From Prorocentrum cordatum (Eukaryota; Sar; Dinophyceae; Prorocentrales; Prorocentraceae): a stretch of 64,000 nt of DNA. The first letter of the stretch is position 1; each line of letters opens with the position of its first letter. A model generated the notes under the pieces. It worked only from the letters and a program-made list of their open reading frames with translations. It was not told the origin of the DNA and did not search any database. The translations under genes were made by a program, and so were the position numbers. Positions 54,085 to 64,000 of the stretch are shown in pieces. Location of the stretch: contig CAUYUJ010003636.1 in assembly GCA_963575745.1 (NCBI GenBank), positions 292,937 through 356,936 of the forward strand, written 5' to 3'.

Positions 54085-54360
54085 ATTGACCACTAACAAA
54101 CGCCAAACTGGCCAACCCGCCAACCGATCAACCAAAAAACCAGCCTACCTACTAACCAACCAGCCAACCAACCAGCCAGCCAACGAGCCAACTAATCAAC
54201 GAACCAACCAACGAGTCCCTCCAGTGGAATTTCAAGGATGTCCCACACCGCGGGGCCCGGATTAGATTTGTTGACAAAGCAGTCAGCCAGCCAACCAACC
54301 AGCCAACCACTCCAGAAATATAGATGTTTTATCCGGCAGCCAGCCAGCCAGCCAGGCCAC
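54085..54360 (+). repeat. (CCAA)n / (CAGC)n degenerate array
   Basis: AACCAACCAGCCAACC tetramers at 54100-54215 and again at 54280-54358, separated by 60 unique bases. Confidence 0.85.
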
Positions 54361-54602
54361 TCTTTGGGGCGCTATTGAGGATGTGTCACAGGCGGGAACT
54401 GGAATAAGTGTGATTGACCCCGAACAACTTGTTTCAACCCCGAGACAGAAAATTGCCACAGCGCCGAAAACACACATGTTCTTGATCCTTCTCCCCTGGA
54501 GGGCAGCCCGGGGCTGGAAAACCGCCGAGAGCCGACGAAAGCGCCCCAAACCCCGAGCCTACAAAGGACATCCCAATCCCCCCCCCTTCCCCCGACTCGA
54601 GC

Positions 54603-54755
54603 CTCGATGCCACCCTCGGACAGTATCACTCCAGCGCCGTTCAGGATCACCGGGAACTTGGCCTCCGAGAGCAGCGCCGCGGCCTCCTTGACAGACTTTT
54701 GGCCACCCGGCGAGCGCTCGATGTGAGTGGCGGACGGCAGTGGCAGTTCCACTAC
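54603..54755 (-). CDS. xsc: Xsc exon, linker to central domain
   Basis: A 153-base exon with phase 0 at both ends encodes VVELPLPSATHIERSPGGQK, then SVKEAAALLSEAKFPVILNG and AGVILSEGGIE. It is the joint between the N-terminal pyrimidine-binding domain and the central domain: Glu-Arg-x-x-Gly-Gly then the helix EAAALLSEAK and the strand PVILNGAGV, all as in bacterial Xsc. The acceptor is AGACCAAG before GTAGTG. The donor is GC (ATCGAG before GCTCGA). Confidence 0.88.
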
Positions 54756-54824
54756 CTTGGTCTACGTGCACTTCCTCCTGCTCCTCCACCCTCCTCTTCC
54801 TGCTCCTCCTGCTGCTCTTCCTCC

Positions 54825-54936
54825 CCCTCCTCCTCCTCCTCCTCCTCCTCCTCCTCCTCCTCCTCATCATCATCATCATCATCATAATCGTAATCATGAT
54901 ACTCATGATCATGATCATGATCAGCATCAGCATCAG

Positions 54937-54983
<47 letters not shown>

Positions 54984-55279
54984 CCATCGTAATCATCATT
55001 ATCATTATCATCATCATCATCATCATCACCATCATCACCATCGTCATCGTCATCATTCCTGTTCCTGTTCCTCCACCCTCCTCCTCCTCCTCCTCCACCT
55101 CCTCCTCCTCCCTCCTCCTCCTCCTCCTCCTCGCCATCATCATCCTCCTACTCCACCTCGCCATCATCATCATCATCATCATCAGCAGCAGCATCATCAA
55201 CACAATCGGCATTATAATTATCATCATCAGCATCAGTATCATCATCACCTTGAGCATCATCATAACCATCATCAGCGTG

Positions 55280-55326
<47 letters not shown>

Positions 55327-55630
55327 TCTTATCATCGTCATAATCATAAGCAACATCATCATCAACAGCATCAGCATCATCATGATGATCATCATCATTA
55401 TCACCAGCAAAGTAATCGTGGGCATCATGATTATGATTACTATCAACATCCTCATCGTCGACGTCATCATCACCATCAGCAGCATCATCATCATCTCTAA
55501 GATCATCATCACAATCATAATTCTCATCATCATTATCACAATCATCATCATAAACATCACGATCAGCATCATCATCATCATCATCACAATGTATCAATAT
55601 CTGAATCAGCATTATCGTTACCATGGTCAA

Positions 55631-55670
<40 letters not shown>

Positions 55671-56385
55671 GTCATCATCATCATCATCATCATCATTGTC
55701 ATCGTCATCGGCAACGTCATGGTCATCATCACCTGCATCATCATCGCCATCGTCATCAACCTCAGCATCATAACCATTGAATCATTAGCATGATCGTCGT
55801 CGCCACCACCACCACCGTTATCCTCAGCATCGTCCAAATCCTAATTCTCACCCTCATCATGACCACCACCATCATCTTTACAAGTTCCATCGCCATCATC
55901 ATCAGTATCATCACCACCATCCATCATCATCGTCATCACCATCATCATCATCATCTACCATCTATCCTCATCATCACCACCATCAGCATCATCATCTACC
56001 ATCATCACCGCAATGATCATCATCAGCACGATAATGGCCATGACCAACACCATTAATATCGTCATCGGCATCGCAAACGTAATCGTCATCATCACCTGCA
56101 CCGTCATCACCATCGTCATCAACCTCAACCACACCCCCACCGCACCATCACCATTATCATCCTCCTCATCATAATCATGTTCACTATCATCATCATCATC
56201 AGCATCATCATGCTCGTCATCGCCATCACCACCATTATCCCCATCATCGTCTCATCGTCGTCGTAAACACCATCATCAGCGCCATCGTCATGATCATCAT
56301 CAGCATCATCATCATCATCATCATCATCAGCATCATCATCACCATCACCATCATCATCAGCATAATCAGCATCCTCATGTTCATC
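54825..56385 (+). repeat. (CTC)n then 1.5-kb (CAT)n array
   Basis: CTC triplets at 54828-54864, then CAT/ATC triplets with CAG, CGT and AAT variants to 56380. Two CTC blocks (55075-55135) interrupt it. Confidence 0.95.
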
Positions 56386-56640
56386 CTTGTCCTTGTCCTT
56401 GTCCTTGTCTTTGTCCTTGTCCTTGTACTTGTCCTTGTCCTTGGCATTGTCCCTGTCCTCATCCTCATCCTCATCCTCATCCTCAGACCAGCACCACCGC
56501 TTCCTCCTCATCTCGAGGTTTCCCCCTCGAAATCAGCCATATCCTCGTTGCCAACATCATTATCCTATTCTCGCCTCCCTCCTCCCTCCTCCCTCCGCCT
56601 CCACCTCCACCTCACCCTCACCCTCTCCTCCCGCTGCGCT
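56386..56640 (+). repeat. CTTGTC hexamer array, (CATCCT)n and CTC-rich run
   Basis: TTGTCC words at 56383-56455, CATCCT at 56458-56485, CTCC-rich sequence at 56575-56630. Confidence 0.85.
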
Positions 56641-57390
56641 TGCGGCGGCCCCGATTGCCCGCCCGGCGGCCCCCGACTCTGGCCTCGGGAGGCTGCGACT
56701 TCGCCCTCGACTTCGCCGCCGAGTGCCGGTGCTCCCAGCGCTGACGCCGGGCCGCTGGCGTCGTCGCTTTCGCCCTCGCGGCCGTCGTCGGCGTCGACGG
56801 AGACGACGACGCCGTCGCCGCCCAGCGGGCGCGGCTGAGCAGGGGGGCCCCTGGGGGCGAGCCGCTGGCGTGGCGCGAGTGCGGTGGCCTGCCGCGGCCT
56901 GCCTGGCCGCCCCCGATCGCGAGGGCGGCCCTGATGCCGGTGGCGGCTGGCTCCCGCCAGACGACCCCGAGTCCATGGAGGTCTCTGTTCCCTCGCCGCG
57001 CCACGCGGCCTCTCGCGCTGGCCCCAAGCCAGAGTGCCCGCTGCCGCGGCGGAGCTGGCGAGGCCGCGGACGCGGACGGACACAGGCGCGAGGCCTGCTG
57101 GAGGAAGCAGGCCGCCTCAGACGGCATCCCGTTTGGCGGCTGTGGCCTCGATGCTTTCCCTCCCAGTGCACGATAGCACATCGAACCGCCACGATCACGC
57201 AATGATATGGCCTAGCTGGAGCCTGGAGCCTCGGCCAGGTTGCACCGGCGCCATCGCGAGGATTTCAGACGGCTGCGCGTGCCGGCTGTGCTCTTCTGCG
57301 CGCACCTCGACGCACCGAATGGTCGGCTGCGCCAATGGTCCTGCAGCAGCTGCCATCGTCCGGCGATGTGCCTGGGGGGGAGTGGGAGTG
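56641..57390. other. GC-rich stretch inside the Xsc intron
   Basis: All frames are open for long distances because of high GC. None shows a motif. It could be old retroelement sequence. Confidence 0.35.
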
Positions 57391-57535
57391 AGAAGGAGCA
57401 GGCCTTCTCAAAAGGCTCGGAAGGCCTCGGGCCTTCTGAGAAGTTGTATGAGCCTTCCCCGAAGACAAAGGAACCTTATCAGAAGGACCGGATACTTCTG
57501 AGAAGACCCGCCACCTTCTGAGAAGGCCTTCCCCC
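57391..57535. repeat. palindromic CCTTCTGAGAAGG cluster
   Basis: Within 145 bases: GCCTTCTCAAAAGGC, GGAAGGCC, GCCTTCTGAGAAG, CCTTATCAGAAGG, ACTTCTGAGAAG and CCTTCTGAGAAGGCC. Each is a near-perfect inverted repeat of 10-14 bases. Confidence 0.8.
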
Positions 57536-58674
57536 TCTCACTTCCCCCCCGGCCGCGCCGCTGCCATGGTCCCGTGCGCTCGCGAGCGTTTCTGAAATCT
57601 CGTCGGCCTGATCGTGTTGAGCCCTCGGTGCGGCCCGAGAGTCTGGCGGCGGCTGCTGCTGGAGGCGAGGCGAGGCGGCCCCGATCGCTGCCACTCGGCA
57701 GGATCGTGAAAGTGCACGGGCCCAGAAGTCGCATGTGTCGGCCTACTGGCCCGAGCATTGCGAAGCGTCATGTTTTCTGTGCAGGCGACACACCACCGAA
57801 GAGCCGCGGCTACAGTGGATACATACGACAAGAAATCCCGCTATAAGTAATCTGGGGGCACGTTGGTCGACGGCCTCCGACCCAAAAAGGCTGCCACCTA
57901 TGGGGGGCGCATCTGTTCCTTCCGCCACCTTCCGCCTGCACTCCTTTCTGGTCGCGCTACCCCCTGCTGCGCCAGGCTCCGGAGGTCTTGTGACGGCCCA
58001 GCTGAAAGCCTGCCTTAATCGCGGGGTGCCATCGGATCTGTAATCGACGTGAGAGCCCACGGAGACACGCGAGGCGATGCCGCCCCCGTTTCGCTTCCGC
58101 CGCTCTCCGCCGGCCCTCCGCCGGCCTTCCGCCGAGGAAGAGGCGCCAACTCCGTCGGCCCTCGGAGGCGAAGAGCCTCTTCTGGGATGCGTGGTGGCGC
58201 AGTGCCCTGGTCGGGCCAGGGAGGGCCAGGGTCGTCTCTGGAGGATTCCGCGAGGGGCCTGCCTCCCCGACGAGCGGGCGGGGCGCCGCGCTCTGTGGAG
58301 CGGGGCGCGCCCTCGGTGGGTGCGCGAGGCCACGCGGATGCTGCCCGCGGCTTGCCCTGACGAGGGCGCAGACGGAGCGATGCCGAGGGGGGTCACCAAG
58401 ACCGCCTCGAGCTTCGATCCTGGAATCTCGCGTTCCTGGTGATCCCCCCCCCCAAAGTGGTGCCCCCCCTGGCACTGCCCCATTGGCCCTGATAAGGGCG
58501 CAGACGGGTGGCCAGGCAGCAGACAGCGGTCTCGGTGGCCCAGTCGGGGCAGCAAGGGCATCCGTGGGGGCAACGCTGTGTCGAACGCAGTTCGCCGTGT
58601 CGGGGTGGTGTAGTCGCTGCGGTGCTTCTGTGGCCCCTCTGGTTCAGCGTAGTGTTGCGTCCTCTTCCACTTCC
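57536..58674. other. GC-rich stretch inside the Xsc intron
   Basis: No motif. CCCTGATAAGGGCGCAGACG at 58485 echoes CCCTGACGAGGGCGCAGACG at 58355, so a local duplication of about 130 bases is likely. Confidence 0.35.
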
Positions 58675-58801
58675 CTCTCCTCCTCCTCCTCCTCCTCCTC
58701 CTCCTCCTCCTCCTCATCATCATCATCATCATCATCATCATTATCATCCTCCTCCTCCTCCTCATCATCATCATCATCATCATCATCAGCATCAGCATCA
58801 G

Positions 58802-58859
<58 letters not shown>

Positions 58860-59640
58860 GTCATCTTCAGCATCATCGTCATCATCGTCATCTTCAGCAT
58901 CATCGTCGAAATCATCATCATGATCGCCATGATCATCATCAGCAGCAGCATCAGCATCAGCATCATCATCATCACCATGACCAGCATCAAACGTCGCACC
59001 ATCACTTGCACTACCACCATCAACATCACCATCACCGTCATCACCGTAGCCATCATCATCATCAGCAGCATCATCATCAGCAGCACCATCATCATCATGA
59101 ACATCATCAGCATCATCATTATCATCACTATCAACATCAACATCAGCATAATCATACTAATACAAATTCAAGTATTAACATCAATAACAATAATACTAAT
59201 CACCATCATCATCATCACCACCACCACCACCGTCATCATCAGCAGGATCAGCATCGGCACCATGTGCATCATCATCATCATCATCATCATCATCAGCATC
59301 AGCATCATCAACATCATCATTAGCATCATAACCACCATCAGCATCTGCAGGATCAATACCACCATCAGCATCATCAGCATCATCATCATCCCCAGCATCA
59401 TCATCAACAGCAGCATCATCATCATCAAAATTCATCCCCACCATCACCATCATCAGCAGCATCGTCATTATTTTTATCATCCGGACCATCTCCATCATCA
59501 AATACACCATCATTATCATCACCATCATCACCATCAGCATCGTCTTCATCATCATCACTATCATCGTCATCCTCATTCATAACCTCCTTACCATAAGCAT
59601 CAACATCAGCATCATAATCAATACCATGATACCAGAGAAA
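58675..59640 (+). repeat. (CTC)n then (CAT)n array
   Basis: CTC at 58678-58713, CAT/ATC to 59640 with CAG, CAA and CAC variants. Confidence 0.95.
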
Positions 59641-59654
59641 AAACCCAATCAGAA

Positions 59655-59970
59655 TTTGGGGGGGGGCTATGGGGCTTTAGGGCTTTAGGGCTATGGGGCT
59701 ATAGGGCTATAGGGCGATGTGGCCATAGGGATATAGGGCTAGAAGCCTTTAGGGCTATGGGGCTATAGGGCTACAGGGCTATGGGGCTAAGGGCTATAAA
59801 GCTATTCGGGCTATAGGGCTATATACGGTTATAGGGCTTTAGGACCATAGGGCTATAGGGTTATAGGGCTATAGGGCTATAGGGCTATAGGGCTATAGGG
59901 CTATGGGGTTATGGGGCTATGGGGCTATGGGGCTATTGGGCTATTGGGCTATAGGGCTATCGGAGGTGAG
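59655..59970 (+). repeat. GGGCTATA array, telomere-like octamer
   Basis: About 35 copies of GGGCTATA and variants GGGCTTTA, GGGGCTAT. It starts with GGGGCTTTAGGGCTTTAGGG. A second patch lies at 61465-61555. Confidence 0.9.
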
Positions 59971-60300
59971 GGGGTGAGATCGAAGTGGAACGGCGAGCCC
60001 CCCACCGGGAAATCGGTTTCGGTTTCGTGTTCGTGCGTGCCGTGCGTGCGAGGCGAAGCTGCGTGGGCGGGCGAGAAAAAGTCTCCTGTGGCCGAGGCGC
60101 GGCCGGACCAAATGTTTCTCTTCCGGGGCGCGGGGCCCCACGGTGTCCCGCCGGTGTCCCGCGGTGTCCTCCTGTGCACGGCCGGACCAAATGTTTCTCA
60201 TCCGGGGCGCGGGGCCCCGCGGTGTCCCGCCGGTGTCCCGCGGTGTCCCGCGGTGTCCCGCCGGTGTGGTGTCCCGCCGGTGTCCCGCGGTGTCCCGCGA
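59971..60300 (+). repeat. GGTGTCCCGC decamer array and 60-base duplication
   Basis: CGGCCGGACCAAATGTTTCT then CGGGGCGCGGGGCCCC occurs at 60101 and 60179. GGTGTCCCGC repeats at 60131-60298. Confidence 0.9.
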
Positions 60301-60312
60301 GGATGATGATGA

Positions 60313-60386
<74 letters not shown>

Positions 60387-61043
60387 GATGATGATGGTGG
60401 TGTCCCGATGAAGATGATGATGATGATGTTGATGATGGTTTCGATGATGATGATGATAGTGTCCAGATGATGAAGACGATGATGCTCATGATGATTATGT
60501 TGATGATGATGACGATGATGGTGTCCCGATGATGACGCTGATGATGACGATGATGATGATTCCGATGATGTTGGTGATGATGATGTTGATGGAAATGGTG
60601 TCCCGGCGATAATGATGTTGATGATGAGGATGTTGATGACGATTATGGTGTCCCGATTATGATGCTGATGATGATGATGGTGATGCTGATGGTGTCCCGA
60701 TGATGATAATAATGTTAATGACGATGTTGATGATGATGTTGCTCATGATGATGATGGTGCCACAATGATGATGATGTTGTTGATGGTGATGTCGATGATG
60801 ATGCGATGATCATGATGATGGTGTCCCGAGGATGATGACGATGTTGATGATAATGTTGATGATGAAAACGATGGTGATCATGATGGTGTCCCGATTATGA
60901 TGATGATTATGATGATGCTGCTGATGATGATGACAATGACTGTGTCCAGATGATGATGACGATGTTGATGATGAGATGGTGATGCTGATGATGATGATGG
61001 TGATGTTGTCCCGATGATGATGCTGACGTTGATGATGATGTTT

Positions 61044-61092
<49 letters not shown>

Positions 61093-61136
61093 CGGTGCCC
61101 TCATGATGATGACGATGTTGGTGATGATGTTGATGT

Positions 61137-61187
<51 letters not shown>

Positions 61188-61190
61188 CGT
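60301..61190 (+). repeat. (GATGAT)n array with spaced GGTGTCCCGATGAT words
   Basis: ATG/GAT triplets, opposite in strand to the CAT arrays on the left. About ten words GTGTCCCGAT or GTGTCCAGAT are spaced 50-110 bases apart through it. Confidence 0.9.
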
Positions 61191-61430
61191 TGATTGTGAG
61201 AGCGATTGTGATATCGATAGTGAGATCGATATTGAGACCGAATGTGAGATCGATTGTGTGATCGATTGTGAGATCGATTGTGAGATCAATTGTGAGATCG
61301 ATCGAATGAGATAGATCGAGTGAGATCGATTGTGAGATCGATCGAGTGAGATCGATCGAGCGAGACCGATAGTGAGATCGATACTGAGATCGATAGTGAG
61401 ACCGATCGAGTGAGACGTTGGTTCCCCCCC
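61191..61430 (+). repeat. GATCGATAGTGA 12-mer array
   Basis: GAGATCGATTGT, GAGATCGATCGA and GAGACCGATAGT words. Same family as 13793-14385. Confidence 0.9.
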
Positions 61431-61745
61431 CCCGAACCTTCTTATCACCCGAAGGGTGGTCGTATAGGTACGGCTATAGGGCTATAGGGTTATGGTACTA
61501 TAGGGATATATGGCGATTGGGCTATTGGGCTATAGGGAAATAGGGCTATTGGGCTAGACACCCCCGGGCACTTCTGGGCACCCCGGGCACCCGGGCACCC
61601 CTGGGCACCCGGGCACCCCCGGGCACCCCCGGGCACCCCCGGGCACCCGGCCCCGGCCACCGAAATCGGCCACACACCTGGGCACCCCCGGGAACCCCCC
61701 GGCACCCGGGCACCCGGCCCCGGCCACCGAAATCGGCCGCTCCCC
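61431..61745 (+). repeat. GGGCTATA patch and GGGCACCCCC array
   Basis: GGGCTATA words at 61465-61555, then GGGCACCCCC decamers at 61556-61640. A duplicated block CCCGGCCCCGGCCACCGAAA with TCGGCC lies at 61647 and 61711. Confidence 0.85.
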
Positions 61746-62496
61746 TCACCTCAGCTTTATATCCGCTAGGACCCCTACAGAGGCAAGCTCTGATTGGGGA
61801 ATAATCAGCCGCATCGTCCTGATCATAACCTGATTTCTGCTCCTCATAATTATCCTCCTCCTCCTCCTCTTCCTCCTCCTCCTCCTCCTCCTCCCCCCCT
61901 CATTTCTCCTCCTCGCTCTCTTCCTGCCCTTCCCCCGTCCATTTCCTCATCCCCATCCCCCTTCCCCTCCTAGTCCTCCTCCTCCTCCTTCTCCTCCTCC
62001 TTTTCCTGCTCCTCCTCTTCCTCCTCCCCCTCCCTTTCCTCCACCTCCGTGGCCTCCGCATCCACCTGCCCCCTCTTCTTCTCTTATTATCCCTCTCCCA
62101 CAACTGATGCCTCCTCTTTCCTGCCCCCCCCTGATGCTCCTCCTCCTCCTCCTCCTCCTTCTCCTCCTCCTCCTCCTTCTCCGCCTCCTCCTTCTCCTCC
62201 TCCTCCTACTCCGCCTCTTCCTCTTCCTTTTTCACGTTAGGCAAAACTTAGATCGGTTGGGATCGTAGCGTCATGGTGGTAGACCAACAAAGAAACGGCC
62301 TGGCATGAAACCGACTTCGCCGCAGTGGCCAGCGCATTTCACTGCAGGCAAATACGGACAGAACGAGGGGCATAGAAAATCCTCCTCCTCCTCCTCCTCC
62401 GCCTCCTCCTCCTCTTCTCATCATCCGTCCCCTCCTCCTCCTCCTCCTCCTCCTCCTCCTCCTCCATCGTGCTGCTCCCCCTTCACCCTCGGACAC
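61746..62496 (+). repeat. CTC/TCC-rich arrays before the Xsc exon
   Basis: CTC triplets at 61853-61893, 61975-62050 and 62140-62225, and at 62378-62465, the last ending 32 bases from the exon. Between 62235 and 62370 is unique sequence without a motif. Confidence 0.85.
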
Positions 62497-62628
62497 CTTG
62501 GTCCACATGTCCCTCGGGATGTTGATCTGCGCCGGAGCGCTGCCGCGCAGCGCCTTCTCGATGACGCGGTTGAGCACCTCCGCGATGCGGTTCGGGTCCC
62601 GCACCTCCTCCTGGTAGCAGACGCAGTC
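62497..62628 (-). CDS. xsc: Xsc exon, first one visible
   Basis: A 132-base exon with phase 0 at both ends encodes DCVCYQEEVRDPNRIAEVLN, then RVIEKALRGSAPAQINIPRD and MWTK. This is the end of the N-terminal domain: a Val-Cys-Tyr-Gln-Glu-Glu-Val-Arg-Asp-Pro block and the Pro-Ala-Gln-Ile-Asn-Ile-Pro-Arg-Asp strand, both typical of Xsc. Xsc converts sulfoacetaldehyde and phosphate to acetyl phosphate and sulfite in taurine and related sulfonate breakdown. The six visible exons give 464 residues against about 590 for the bacterial enzyme, so roughly 130 N-terminal residues are off-window, including the catalytic Glu that activates ThDP and any targeting peptide. The acceptor is GCGCCAG before GACTGC. 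Confidence 0.88.
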
Positions 62629-63139
62629 CTGGCGCGGGCGAGGCCCCAGCCACCGACGAGCCCGTCGGTGCCCCCGGACATTGTTTTTGTCATCCGCTGG
62701 CGCGTAACGGTTGTGACCCGGGCCAAATCCTCACCCTCCACCCCCTCTCTTCGGATCGGCCGTACTTTGGGCGACTTCGTCAGTAGGGCCAGAAGTTTCG
62801 CCCTACTCTGCGAGGTCCTTTGATGCCGATTTCCGCACTACTTTGCCGTTGCTGTTCCCGCCATACCTTTGCAAAAATATCCGCCCTACTTTCCTGAGGC
62901 GGAGATGTCCGTCGCATCGTTTGGGGTGCATTTCCGAGATAATTTTAAATCGGGACATTGACCAAAGAACGGCGGATCCGAAGTCACAGTAACGATCGTA
63001 CGTGGGGGCGGGGGGGGGGCCTGGACCCCCACTCCACATGCTGGTGCTCTCGCGCATGCCATGGCTATCTCGGCGCACCCCGCCCCGACGTGCCCCACCC
63101 CGCCTGAGCATTACAGTTACCTGGGGCCCCAGCCCTCCT
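62629..63139. other. start of a further Xsc intron
   Basis: The intron upstream of the first visible Xsc exon extends beyond the window (more than 1.3 kb). No exon was recognised. Confidence 0.5.
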
Positions 63140-63420
63140 TCCCTGTCGTCATCGTCGTCGTTGTCGCCGTCGTCGTCGCCATCGCCGTCGCCGTCCTCGT
63201 CGTCCTTGTCGCCGCCCCCGTCGTCGTCTTCATCGTCCTGGATGTCGTCCACGTCGTTGTCCTCGTCGTCGTCGTCATCGTCGTCGTCCTCGACGTCGTC
63301 GTCGTTATTGCCGTCGTCGTCTTCGTCGTCGTCGTCGCCGTCGTCGTCCTCGTCGTCGTTCTCGTCGTGGTCGTCCTCGACGCCGTCGTCGCGGTCGTCG
63401 TCGTCGGCCTCCGAGCATGG
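63140..63420 (+). repeat. (GTC)n array
   Basis: CGTCGTCGTC triplets with GCC, CTC and ATC variants. Confidence 0.95.
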
Positions 63421-63529
63421 CGCCATCCGCGGCCCAGGTAACGCCTCTTCTTCTTCTCAATATGTGTCTCATTCGTGATTGTATTAGTATTGTTATTTTT
63501 CTGGTTATTGTTGTTCTGCTTCTTCTTGT

Positions 63530-63744
63530 TCTGAATAATCACCATCGCCACGACCACCACCAGCACCACCACCAACATCATCATCATCGTCATCACCACC
63601 GTCATCATCCTCATCCTCATCCTCATCATCTTCCTCATCATCAACAATAGCATCATCGTCGTCATCATCATGACGATCACCATCATCATCAGCAACACCA
63701 TCAGTATCAACAGCATCGATCGCCATCATCGCCATCATCACCAC

Positions 63745-63784
<40 letters not shown>

Positions 63785-64000
63785 GTCATCACCTGCAATA
63801 TCATCATCACCGTCAGCACTGCCATCCCCATCAGCATCATCATCACCAGCAGCATAGTCAGCATCAACATCAGCATCATCACAACCACCACCATTATCAT
63901 CATCATCATCATCAGCAGCAGCAGCAGAAACAGAAGCATCAGCATCAGCATCCTCATCCTCATCATCATCATCATCAACAGCACCGTCGTCGTCGTCATC
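63530..64000 (+). repeat. (CAT)n array running off the window
   Basis: CAT/ATC triplets with CAC, CAG and CGT variants; pure at 63745-63785. Confidence 0.95.

Larger units (their letters stand above)
51671..54602 (-). other. Xsc intron of 2.9 kb, GC-AG
   Basis: The donor is ATCGAG before GCTCGA and the acceptor is GGGGAG before GCGTCG. GAGGC stands at both joints. Mature sequence reads GGIEASRKLAERL in frame. It contains no gene; arrays inside are listed separately. The parts 51690-52380 and 53650-54080 are unique sequence with nothing recognised, apart from repeated GTTGCCACGTG words at 53630-53890. Confidence 0.8.
54756..62496 (-). other. Xsc intron of 7.7 kb, GT-AG
   Basis: The donor is ACCAAG before GTGTCC and the acceptor is GACCAAG before GTAGTG. 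The nine-base word GACCAAGGT stands at both ends. The joined frame reads PRDMWTKVVELPLP. Most of the intron is simple-sequence arrays, listed separately. Confidence 0.8.

Noticed and set aside
54559-59582. Poly-His, poly-Met, poly-Ile and poly-Asp frames of 200-470 codons
   Set aside because: All are readings of the CAT arrays in the Xsc intron. A metal-binding poly-His protein is not supported.
49991-62628. Assignment to acetolactate synthase or oxalyl-CoA decarboxylase
   Set aside because: Both share the ThDP fold, but the NYQWGAEK block, the YQHNDAFPG block and the GEPFRRDA C-terminal signature fit Xsc.
1-64000. Spliced-leader relic, tRNA, rRNA or snRNA genes
   Set aside because: Looked for by eye (leader-like TTTTGGCTCAAG, cloverleaf boxes) and none was seen; a covariance-model search would be needed to exclude them.

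Overview
The window looks like nuclear DNA of a dinoflagellate. The case rests on four things: exons of 50-450 bases lost among kilobases of repeats, introns with GT, GC and GA donors, all recognisable host exons on one strand (minus), and LINE-type retroelements and an EF-hand protein of the kind common in dinoflagellate genomes. No prokaryotic gene structure, rRNA, tRNA or CRISPR array was seen. The species cannot be named from the sequence.

Three host genes can be pieced together, all reading right to left. (1) Positions 49991-62628 hold six exons covering the last 464 residues of a sulfoacetaldehyde acetyltransferase (Xsc), a thiamine-diphosphate enzyme best known from bacterial taurine breakdown; its start lies beyond the right edge. 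(2) Positions 34247-47466 hold three exons of a Cdc14-type dual-specificity phosphatase, including the catalytic Cys and Arg. (3) Positions 2173-17476 hold four exons of an EF-hand protein that continues past the left edge.

Three short Xsc introns (173, 202 and 195 bases) have terminal inverted repeats reaching close to the splice sites. Two share one repeat family and the third has another. Exon/intron joints carry short direct repeats (strongest GGTACGC, AGCAGGAC and GACCAAGGT). This is the signature of introner elements, DNA-transposon-like units that insert as ready-made introns. It is the most interesting signal in the window.

The rest is mobile and repetitive DNA. There are decayed LINEs at 6.3-10.4 kb and 19.0-21.7 kb, a retroelement cluster at 38.2-46.6 kb with (TG)n tails, and a possible retroelement relic at 0.7-1.9 kb. 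Several dispersed families recur: CCAAGAGGCC arrays, TGCACCACATAG arrays, and a composite of a triplet microsatellite plus ~80-base minisatellite units. Long simple arrays (CAT, CTC, ACAT, GGAAT, GGGCTATA, GATCGATAGTGA) fill the introns. Long open frames running through these arrays (poly-Asp, His, Met, Cys, Pro-Arg) are artefacts and are not annotated.
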